Below, piece by piece: positions 6,158 through 11,207 of a stretch of 11,207 nt of DNA. Position 1 is the first letter of the stretch. Every line of letters begins with the position of its first letter. Source of the stretch: CAYZEZ01 sp964477295 (lineage in GTDB: Bacteria > Bacteroidota > Bacteroidia > Bacteroidales > SM23-62); assembly GCA_964477295.1 (NCBI GenBank), contig CAYZEZ010000162.1:1-11207 (forward strand). Direction: 5' to 3'. Under the pieces are notes generated by a model. That model saw nothing but the letters and a program-made list of their open reading frames with translations, ran no database searches and had not been told where the DNA came from. A program made the position numbers and the translations under genes.

Positions 6158-6907
6158 ATGAGATTTAACCAGGAAAATTCAGAACACATATTTTTTGAGC
6201 GGCTGGACTCTACCAATGAATATATGCAGAATGTTTTAAGGCATAAAAATTTATCTGAAGGAACGGTAGTCTGGACCAACTTTCAAACCCATGGTAAGGG
6301 CCACGATAAAAACATATGGGAAAGCGATGAGGGTAAAAATCTGTTAATGAGCATATTGCTGAAGCCTAACGCCTTTGATGCAGCTGACCAGTTTCAGATT
6401 TCAAGGGTAATAAGCCTGGCCCTTGTTGATCTGATTAAGAAATATTGTAAGCCGGTTTCCATAAAATGGCCAAATGATATTCTGGTTGGTAAGAAGAAGA
6501 TTGCAGGGATCCTGATTGAAAATACCATCCTTAATGGTAAAATAAGTGAATCAATTGCAGGAATAGGTCTGAACATAAATCAGGTTAATTTTCCTGTTTA
6601 TATTCCAGATCCGACTTCGCTTAAAAAAGAAGCAGGGTGCCAATTTGACATACTAAATATTTTGAATGACCTGATACATCATATTGAAGAACGGTATTCC
6701 AGCCTGCTGAAAATGGAGACTCCTGACTTAAAGAAAGCTTATGAAGATGTACTTTTTGGATATAATAGATTACTCGATTTTGAAGAAACCGGCCGGCCGT
6801 TTTCGGCTAAGATCGTCGGGGTAGGTTCAGGGGGACAATTGAAGCTGGAAATGACTGGCGGGGAGATCAGGCAATTTGGATTTAAAGAAGTGTCGTATAA
6901 GTTTTAG
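6158..6907 (+). CDS. birA: Biotin--[acetyl-CoA-carboxylase] ligase, monofunctional
   Basis: This enzyme activates biotin with ATP and attaches it to the biotin carrier protein of acetyl-CoA carboxylase. I chose the ATG at 6158 (249 residues, MRFNQENSE), which gives the usual length of Bacteroidota ligases. Upstream in-frame starts (ATG 6077, TTG 6059) only add a basic stretch without family similarity. Landmarks are DSTN (17-20), the biotin/adenylate loop QTHGKGHDKNIW (43-54), KWPNDI (103-108), KIAGILIE (114-121) and GIGLNIN (135-141). The C-terminal SH3-like domain covers about 205-249. There is no N-terminal winged helix, so it should not be a repressor. The loop departs from the usual GRGRRG pattern: GKGHDK lacks both arginines. 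A one-mismatch -7 box (GAAATTTG, 6123-6130) is the best but weak promoter candidate. The stop overlaps the SRPBCC stop by 4 bp. Confidence 0.92.
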   Translation: MRFNQENSEHIFFERLDSTNEYMQNVLRHKNLSEGTVVWTNFQTHGKGHDKNIWESDEGKNLLMSILLKPNAFDAADQFQISRVISLALVDLIKKYCKPVSIKWPNDILVGKKKIAGILIENTILNGKISESIAGIGLNINQVNFPVYIPDPTSLKKEAGCQFDILNILNDLIHHIEERYSSLLKMETPDLKKAYEDVLFGYNRLLDFEETGRPFSAKIVGVGSGGQLKLEMTGGEIRQFGFKEVSYKF

Positions 6908-7308
6908 AAATCCATTTTCTCCGCCTGGTCGACCAGCATATCGACAAAGTTTTGCAAAGGACTTTTTACCATAGCTGCCATTACAGGATTTACATCCACA
7001 TCAATAGTGATTTTTATTCTTGAATCGTTTTCTCCAACATTTTTAATCTGGATCCATAGCCGGAAGGGCAGGGGCGTAGTCTCATCGCTTGTAATTTTAA
7101 TAAGCTTATAAGGTTCTTTTTCAATTATTTTAAGCCCTGCCTGACCTATGCCTTCTACCTTGAATTTGCATGAATCCTCGGTGGATTCCCAATCTTTAAC
7201 CTTATCGGCAGGGACCAGGTTCTGAAAATTGTTAAAATCAGATAAAAAATTAAAGATCTTTTCTTCAGATGACTTAATAATCCCTGTTCGACTCTCAATC
7301 TTTGACAT
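6904..7308 (-). CDS. SRPBCC-fold (START/polyketide cyclase-like) protein
   Basis: The 134-residue soluble protein fits the SRPBCC helix-grip pattern. It opens with a strand (residues 3-11). SSEEKIFNFLSDFNNFQNLVP (13-33) is the hallmark helix pair. A run of amphipathic strands follows (CKFKVEGIG, LKIIEKEPYKLIKI, FRLWIQIKNV, SRIKITIDVDV), and a long C-terminal helix starts around PVMAAMV and ends in DMLVDQAEKMDF. Such proteins bind hydrophobic ligands. No ligand or enzyme role can be assigned, and many Bacteroidota carry this gene beside pyrE with no known function. It lies 74 bp downstream of pyrE in the same direction and may be read from the pyrE promoter. No -7 box match appears in the spacer. 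Its stop (TAA, 6904-6906) interleaves with the birA TAG. Confidence 0.8.
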   Translation of the reverse strand: MSKIESRTGIIKSSEEKIFNFLSDFNNFQNLVPADKVKDWESTEDSCKFKVEGIGQAGLKIIEKEPYKLIKITSDETTPLPFRLWIQIKNVGENDSRIKITIDVDVNPVMAAMVKSPLQNFVDMLVDQAEKMDF

Positions 7309-7337
7309 GAAACCTGATTTATGATTTAATTATTCTT

Positions 7338-7360
7338 CCACACCCACCACCCACACTCCC
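7338..7360 (-). other. G-rich tract, possible G-quadruplex in the pyrE/SRPBCC spacer
   Basis: The minus strand carries GGG (7358-7360), GGG (7350-7352), GG (7347-7348), GGG (7343-7345) and GG (7338-7339) with loops of 1 to 5 nt. This allows a two-tier quadruplex in DNA or in the pyrE-SRPBCC transcript. A related CACCC-rich tract lies at 10668-10682. Confidence 0.3.
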
Positions 7361-7361
7361 G

Positions 7362-7389
7362 TCACTCGTCACTCATCACTCTTCACTTC
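7362..7389. repeat. Four tandem 7-bp repeats (TCACTNN) at the pyrE 3' end
   Basis: TCACT recurs at 7362, 7369, 7376 and 7383, exactly 7 bp apart: TCACTCG, TCACTCA, TCACTCT and TCACTTC. The fourth copy supplies the pyrE stop codon (TGA on the minus strand, 7383-7385). It is too short and too regular to be a CRISPR array and looks like slipped-strand microsatellite expansion or part of a dispersed intergenic element. Confidence 0.8.
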
Positions 7390-8015
7390 TTCCCCCAGGA
7401 TCCTGGATCAGTCCTCCACTCCATTAATGTGCTTAGATATTCCGAACGTATATATCCCGACTCGATCCCATGACTCACAAGGTTTTCATAATCACCCAAC
7501 GTGTACAGCGCCACCCCGGCCTTCTTAAAACTCTCCTCAGAAACAGGGAATCCGTAGGTGAAAATGGCCACCATTCCCAATACATCCAGACCTTCACTCC
7601 TGAGCGATTCAACTGCCCGTAAACTGCTCCCACCGGTTGATATAAGGTCTTCGACAACTACAACCGATTTTCCGACCCCCGGATCTCCTTCAATGAGTTT
7701 ACCTGTCCCATGTTCCTTGGCAGACGATCTTACATAAATAAATGGAAGACCAAGGGTTTCGGCAACCAGGGCACCATGAGCAATAGCTCCCGTGGCAACA
7801 CCGGCAACGATATCAGGCGGATCAAAATGATCCTTTATTAATTGCGACAGGCTTGTCCTGATAAAATTTCTTATTTCAGGGTAAGAGAGTGTTTTGCGGT
7901 TATCACAATAGATAGGCGATTTCCAACCTGAAGCCCATGTAAAAGGTTTTGCTGGATTAATGATAATTGCTTTACTTTGTAATAGTGACCGGGAAAGTTG
8001 ATCTGAAAATTTCAT
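7383..8015 (-). CDS. pyrE: Orotate phosphoribosyltransferase
   Basis: PyrE transfers phosphoribose from PRPP to orotate, giving orotidine 5'-phosphate in pyrimidine synthesis. The 210-residue protein has the expected FTWASGWKSPIYCDNR segment (25-40). AGVATGAIAHGA follows at 71-82, then the flexible catalytic loop RSSAKEHGTGK (96-106) with R96, K100 and H102. The PRPP-binding motif VVVVEDLISTGGS is at 118-130. All key residues appear intact. The ATG at 8015 is well supported by the family N-terminus. Only 8 bp separate it from the divergent NUDIX ATG, and a perfect -7 box sits 5 bp upstream, so the mRNA may be nearly leaderless. The final residues (about SWGKK and the stop) run into a heptamer repeat. 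Confidence 0.96.
   Translation of the reverse strand: MKFSDQLSRSLLQSKAIIINPAKPFTWASGWKSPIYCDNRKTLSYPEIRNFIRTSLSQLIKDHFDPPDIVAGVATGAIAHGALVAETLGLPFIYVRSSAKEHGTGKLIEGDPGVGKSVVVVEDLISTGGSSLRAVESLRSEGLDVLGMVAIFTYGFPVSEESFKKAGVALYTLGDYENLVSHGIESGYIRSEYLSTLMEWRTDPGSWGKK
7948..7979 (+). promoter_or_regulatory. Candidate promoter for the NUDIX gene, inside pyrE
   Basis: TTTG at 7948-7951 and TTACTTTG at 7972-7979 are separated by 20 bp, the Bacteroidota -33/-7 layout, with one mismatch in the -7 box (TAnnTTTG expected). The -7 box ends 44 bp before the ATG at 8024, and the whole promoter lies in the 5' coding part of pyrE. Confidence 0.35.
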
Positions 8016-8020
8016 ATTCG

Positions 8021-8028
8021 CAAATGTA
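8021..8028 (-). promoter_or_regulatory. -7 promoter box (TACATTTG) of pyrE, overlapping the NUDIX start codon
   Basis: The minus strand reads TACATTTG, a full match to TAnnTTTG, ending 5 bp before the pyrE ATG at 8015. The same bases contain the plus-strand NUDIX start codon ATG at 8024-8026. The spacing predicts a leaderless or almost leaderless pyrE transcript. There is no clear -33 TTTG. Confidence 0.45.
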
Positions 8029-8638
8029 TAAAGTTTTTTTTAAGGACCGAGTAATATACCTTCATGACGATATAGCTGAGATATCAGAAATGCAAAATGA
8101 TTATATCGGTGCATATGGTGGCTACCAGGATATGAAGGCCCAGCTGGATACTTTTTTTGGTTCGGCAGATAATAAAGACCTTTTCATTTATCACAACGAC
8201 CTGGATGAGCTCTACAATAGCTTTAAATCATATTTTCGGTTTATACCTGCCGCCGGAGGATTGGTCAGAAATGAGAAAAGTGAAAACCTTATCATTTTCC
8301 GCCGTGGGAAATGGGACCTGCCAAAAGGGAAAGCAGACAAAGGAGAGAAACCGGAACAAACTGCCATCAGAGAGGTTGAAGAGGAATGCCTTATCAGGGG
8401 AGTAAAAATTAAAAGGTTTATTACATCCACGTATCATATCTATTATATAAAAGAAGAAATTGTATTGAAAAAAACCGATTGGTTTGAGATGAGGTACACC
8501 GGCAAGCAAAATCCTGAACCCTATGAACAAGAAGATATTACAGGGTTTCAATGGCTCCCGGACGATCAGCTTAATACAATTGAAGTCAATACGTATCCCT
8601 CCGTTTTAGAGGTGTTAAGTACCTGCCTGCAAGATTAA
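8024..8638 (+). CDS. NUDIX hydrolase
   Basis: NUDIX enzymes cleave nucleoside diphosphates linked to another group; the substrate here is unknown. I chose the ATG at 8024 (MYKVFFKDR, 204 residues) over an in-frame TTG at 7967. Residues 1-70 form an N-terminal domain seen in Bacteroidota members, and the NUDIX fold follows from about 72 (FIPAAGGLV). WDLPKGKADKGE leads into the NUDIX box at 102-124, with E108, R116, E117, E120 and E121 all present for metal binding. The conserved Gly near the box end is Leu here (ECLI, L123). After the fold come FEMRY (154-158) and EDITGFQWLP (170-179), typical of MutT-like members that check substrate fit. The gene is divergent from pyrE, which suggests a link to nucleotide metabolism, and its TAA interleaves with the stop of the next gene. 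Confidence 0.88.
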   Translation: MYKVFFKDRVIYLHDDIAEISEMQNDYIGAYGGYQDMKAQLDTFFGSADNKDLFIYHNDLDELYNSFKSYFRFIPAAGGLVRNEKSENLIIFRRGKWDLPKGKADKGEKPEQTAIREVEEECLIRGVKIKRFITSTYHIYYIKEEIVLKKTDWFEMRYTGKQNPEPYEQEDITGFQWLPDDQLNTIEVNTYPSVLEVLSTCLQD

Positions 8639-10095
8639 AATTCATTTCTCGACCTCAGAATATTAAACATAAAACCTTCAAAGCCTTCAGCAGGTGAGGT
8701 GGCAGGAGAAGCCATCAGCGTACCGTCTTTATCAATCAGGAAATAGGTAGGATATCCTTTAATGTCATAATCGTTAAGGATATCCGGATTGTTCGAATAA
8801 TGCAGGAATGTCCAGCTGTAATTGTTTGACTCAACCAGGTTGCGCATGGTCTCAAAACTGTCATCAATAAGAATGGTTACAATCTTCAGGTATTTTTCAT
8901 ACCTGCTGTTCATGTCTTTCAGTAATTCAAATTCCTTTATGCAGGCATAACTGAATGAATTACAAAATCCGAGGTATACGTATTGTCCCTGAAAATCTTT
9001 AAGGCTGATCAATGTGCTGTCGTGATTATACAATTCAAATGGCGGTGGTTTAAATCCTATGGCTAATTTTGTGATTTCGTATTTGATGTCGGAAAGGATC
9101 ATGCGATGAAATTCAATTTCGGTTTCAGCGCTTATAGAGTCCATTAACATGATGATGGAGCTTTTTGAAAATCGTTCATTATAAAAAGCATCATAAAGGG
9201 CTTTGATTATAACCAGCTCCTGCATAGCTTCATCTGACAGGGATTTGTCTTTCTTTATCAGGTTCCGGAGTTTATCGAGGCTGCGTTCACGGTTAACAAC
9301 CGAATACAGGTTTGATTCCGGATTTTCTGTCATATAGAATTCAAAATAGTCAGTGAAAATCTCATTGAACAATTCCATAAAAGCAGGATTGTATTGAAGA
9401 AAAGGACGCCCACTGAAATAATCATCAATGATAATCCTGTTTCCCCTCTGGGCTGCATGATGCTCCAGGAGTCCTGTCCTGTACTCCATGTATTCCCTGA
9501 AGTAGGGCTGATCGTATTCGCTGAAGGGTTCATTTAAATCAGCAATTACCTTATCAATCTCCTTGCGGTCGGGCTGATAAGCAATAGCATTAATTACATA
9601 TTTGTAATAATAGGGATAGAATGAATCATTAAAAGTTCGGATCAGGAAGTTCAATTCTTCCCCCGCATCAGGCAGTTCCTGGTTTTTGCCTGATCCGGTT
9701 AATTTTACCACAAGGTGTATGGAGATATTTTCAAAATAGGGATTCATCGCTTCGGCTTCTGTCTTTTTCCTTTTCTGGGGTAGTTTTAATTCGTAATTGT
9801 AACCCGGTTCGGCATAAAAATAGCAATTGTATATACCCAGGTTAGTGAAGATCAACCTGGTATTATTAATATCTAATGTGCACTCGAAATCCCCCGAATC
9901 GCTTACAACGCATGTTCCTAACTCTATCTCCCTGAAAGAGATCATGTTTGAATAGGAACGGAAGGTAATTTTTTCGCCTGCATAGGAAGGGGCATTACCG
10001 GATATTCTTGTAGTTTCTGAATTAGCCCTGGATCCAAATCCAAACATCACCAGGGTAAGGAAGATATATTTTATCGGGAAGGAAGAGATTTTCAT
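8635..10095 (-). CDS. Secreted TlpA/thioredoxin-like protein with degenerate active site
   Basis: This 486-residue exported protein has a signal peptide (about 1-24, hydrophobic core YIFLTLVMFGFG) without a lipobox. Residues about 28-120 form a beta-rich N-terminal domain like the DUF4369-type region found in Bacteroidota TlpA proteins. A long, mostly helical middle region follows (about 145-345). The C-terminal thioredoxin/AhpC-TSA domain (about 346-486) has PPPFELYN (350-357), VYLGF (373-377) and the cis-Pro motif GYPTYFLID (447-455). Where family members have WCxxC, this one has CNSFSYACIKE. The resolving C385 remains, the attacking Cys is S382, and a new Cys (C378) occupies the usual Trp position. 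Normal dithiol exchange is therefore doubtful. A binding or chaperone role, or use of C378, is possible. It follows coaD after one base, so the two are probably co-transcribed. Assignment to the family is firm; function is unknown. Confidence 0.85.
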   Translation of the reverse strand: MKISSFPIKYIFLTLVMFGFGSRANSETTRISGNAPSYAGEKITFRSYSNMISFREIELGTCVVSDSGDFECTLDINNTRLIFTNLGIYNCYFYAEPGYNYELKLPQKRKKTEAEAMNPYFENISIHLVVKLTGSGKNQELPDAGEELNFLIRTFNDSFYPYYYKYVINAIAYQPDRKEIDKVIADLNEPFSEYDQPYFREYMEYRTGLLEHHAAQRGNRIIIDDYFSGRPFLQYNPAFMELFNEIFTDYFEFYMTENPESNLYSVVNRERSLDKLRNLIKKDKSLSDEAMQELVIIKALYDAFYNERFSKSSIIMLMDSISAETEIEFHRMILSDIKYEITKLAIGFKPPPFELYNHDSTLISLKDFQGQYVYLGFCNSFSYACIKEFELLKDMNSRYEKYLKIVTILIDDSFETMRNLVESNNYSWTFLHYSNNPDILNDYDIKGYPTYFLIDKDGTLMASPATSPAEGFEGFMFNILRSRNEF

Positions 10096-10096
10096 T

Positions 10097-10567
10097 TTAT
10101 AAATACTTTTTCAGGTCAATTTTTGCTGGTAAAAACTTTCTTGCGTCTCCGCCATATCGAATGATTTCCCTCACAATGGTGGAGTTGATAGGAGTATGTT
10201 CGGGAAGTGTCAGGAGAAATACCGATTCAACTTCGGTATACATCGATTTATTCAACTGGGCAATGGCTCTTTCATATTCAAAATCGGCTGAGGTCCTCAG
10301 TCCGCGCAAAAGGTATGTGGCACCAATTTTTTTACAAAAGTCGACTGTTAAACCCTCGTATTCGTTGACCCTGATCTTTTCGTCCTCAGCGAATACTTCC
10401 CGGATCATTTGCTTTCTTTTCTCCAGTGTAAAAAAGTTTTGTTTCAGGGTATTCTTTCCAATGGCAATTACAATTGCATCGAATAAAGGCATTGCCCGCC
10501 TTACAATCGATTCATGCCCGATTGTAAAGGGATCGAATGAACCGGCGAATACTGCAGTTTTTGACAT
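10097..10567 (-). CDS. coaD: Phosphopantetheine adenylyltransferase
   Basis: CoaD transfers AMP from ATP to 4'-phosphopantetheine, the next-to-last step of coenzyme A synthesis, in the cytoplasm. The 156-residue length is typical. It has the nucleotidyltransferase motif TIGH at 15-18 preceded by GSFDPF (9-14), the substrate segment LLRGLRT (86-92), EHTPINST (123-130) and the second ATP motif NSTIVRE (128-134), a close variant of SSTxVRE. All expected catalytic residues are present. The ATG at 10567 is supported by MSKTAVFAGSFDP and by a perfect -7 box 40 bp upstream. A single base separates its TAA from the next ATG, so it leads a two-gene operon with the TlpA-like gene. Confidence 0.96.
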   Translation of the reverse strand: MSKTAVFAGSFDPFTIGHESIVRRAMPLFDAIVIAIGKNTLKQNFFTLEKRKQMIREVFAEDEKIRVNEYEGLTVDFCKKIGATYLLRGLRTSADFEYERAIAQLNKSMYTEVESVFLLTLPEHTPINSTIVREIIRYGGDARKFLPAKIDLKKYL

Positions 10568-10607
10568 TTTAGTTAGCTAGTTGGTTAAATACAGACTATC
10601 CTGATCA

Positions 10608-10615
10608 CAAAGATA
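10608..10615 (-). promoter_or_regulatory. -7 promoter box (TATCTTTG) of coaD
   Basis: The minus strand reads TATCTTTG, a full match to TAnnTTTG, 40 bp upstream of the coaD ATG at 10567. This predicts a leader of about 35 nt. No convincing TTTG -33 element is seen. Confidence 0.45.
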
Positions 10616-10628
10616 CGTTTAATCGTCC

Positions 10629-10798
10629 TCAAGTCCTCAGCACGCAAGTTTTCTTATTCCTCTTATGCACCCACACACCCACGATTGCCGGTTCGCACAG
10701 TGCCACAGTCACAACCTTTCTTGCGAATGCGAACCATTTGCTTATCTGCGAATGCTTCTCATGTGACGATTCACGAAATTTCCTTTTCCGTTCGTGAA
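10629..10798. repeat. Repeat-bearing spacer between the transporter and coaD
   Basis: The stretch from 10568 to 10770 has no supported gene. It holds a CACCC-rich tract (10668-10682), an inverted repeat GGTTCGCA (10690-10697) with TGCGAACC (10728-10735), a direct repeat TGCGAATGC (10722-10730 and 10747-10755), and an inverted repeat TTCACGAA (10770-10777) with TTCGTGAA (10791-10798). The last one encloses the stop codon of the transporter gene. No T-tract follows on the minus strand. Confidence 0.65.
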
Positions 10799-11207
10799 CT
10801 GACAAACAGAACATTTCCAATATTCTCATACCCGGTAAAAATATTAATGCCTTCGGCTTTAATCAACTCATTCCGGAATCCGACGATGGTCAGGTCCGCA
10901 TCGATCGAACGGGCAGAAATGATCTCTTTCGGACTGATATCCGTTTCGACTGGGACCAGTGAAACATTGGTTCTCGAGATAGGAAGCCGGCCGGAAACGA
11001 TCAACGACATGAATTCATCCTGCTTCTTTTCCAGTTCACTGGCCGGGAACATGGCAAATATTTTTATTTGCCCCTTTTTCCATTCGGGATGGCCAAGGAT
11101 AATATATGCAAGCAGGATCATCAGGTTGCCATTCTCATAATCGAGCGCTGATATCCAGACATGTATATCTTTCTTGTATCCGAATCCTTTATAGGAAGTA
11201 TTAAGCA
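10771..11207 (-). CDS. C-terminal part of a cation-chloride cotransporter/amino acid permease-like protein (5' end beyond window)
   Basis: The open frame runs from the window edge (first full codon at 11203-11205) to a TGA at 10771-10773, giving 144 visible residues with no start in view. The opening YKKDIHVWISALDYENG, followed by LMILLAYIILGH and then a soluble region, resembles the cytosolic C-terminal domain of SLC12-type cation-chloride cotransporters in the APC superfamily. There IDxW, a short hydrophobic strand, KIxIF and a late DADLTIVGF motif recur. Here these are DIHVW, GQIKIFAMF and SIDADLTIVGF (about 98-108 of the visible part). The final residues SSRTEKEIS and the stop lie in an inverted repeat. 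The transport domain is outside the window, so the substrate is open; an uncharacterised bacterial amino acid permease is the alternative. Confidence 0.65.
   Translation of the reverse strand, partial: LNTSYKGFGYKKDIHVWISALDYENGNLMILLAYIILGHPEWKKGQIKIFAMFPASELEKKQDEFMSLIVSGRLPISRTNVSLVPVETDISPKEIISARSIDADLTIVGFRNELIKAEGINIFTGYENIGNVLFVSSRTEKEIS

Noticed and set aside
7362..7389. CRISPR-like array
   Set aside because: The units are only 7 bp and contiguous without spacers, so this is a microsatellite.
7967..8023. Longer NUDIX protein starting at TTG 7967
   Set aside because: It would overlap the pyrE 5' end. MYKVFFKDR from the ATG at 8024 fits the family start.
10629..10829. Minus-strand 66-codon open frame overlapping the transporter 3' end
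   Set aside because: It spans short repeats, has no domain-like pattern and overlaps the better supported gene.
10685..11140. Plus-strand 151-codon open frame near the right end
   Set aside because: It is a shadow of the minus-strand transporter C-terminal domain, whose frame continues without a stop to the window edge.

Overview
This window looks like a chromosomal housekeeping segment from a Bacteroidota bacterium, probably Bacteroidales or a near relative. I infer this from the gene order (NUDIX, pyrE, SRPBCC protein, birA, rsfS, ftsH, DUF2007 protein, cdsA, psd), the Bacteroidota style of the FtsH and TlpA-like proteins, A-rich rather than Shine-Dalgarno leaders, and matches to the Bacteroidota -7 promoter box TAnnTTTG just upstream of four gene starts. 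There are no rRNA or tRNA genes, insertion sequences, phage genes or CRISPR array, and I see no clearly new multi-gene system. What is unusual lies in the intergenic repeats, the tightly packed gene borders and a few altered active sites.

Layout. Positions 1-145 hold a cluster of palindromes that runs into the 3' end of an A-type flavodiiron protein gene (122-1360, minus). A strong terminator (1397-1449) separates that gene from a small secreted Lys/Cys-rich protein (1469-1684, minus), which has its own promoter and an upstream direct repeat. A minus-strand operon follows from 6010 down to 1794: ribosome silencing factor rsfS, membrane protease ftsH, a DUF2007 protein, CDP-diglyceride synthase cdsA and phosphatidylserine decarboxylase psd. 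It links translation control, membrane-protein quality control and phosphatidylethanolamine synthesis. birA (6158-6907, plus) is divergent from rsfS and meets an SRPBCC-fold gene (6904-7308, minus) tail to tail.

pyrE (7383-8015, minus) lies upstream of the SRPBCC gene across a G-rich and heptamer-repeat spacer. It is divergent from a NUDIX hydrolase gene (8024-8638, plus) with only 8 bp between the start codons. The NUDIX gene meets a TlpA/thioredoxin-like secreted protein (8635-10095, minus) with interleaved stop codons. That gene follows coaD (10097-10567, minus) after a single base. After a repeat-bearing spacer (10568-10770), the window ends in the 3' part of a cation-chloride-cotransporter-like or amino-acid-permease-like gene (10771-11207, minus), cut by the window edge.

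The most notable observations are: stop codons of three genes lying inside intergenic repeats or palindromes; a pyrE -7 box that overlaps the NUDIX start codon; a TlpA-like protein whose CxxC has become SxxC; a NUDIX box with Leu in place of its conserved Gly; and a palindrome directly against the flavodiiron start codon.
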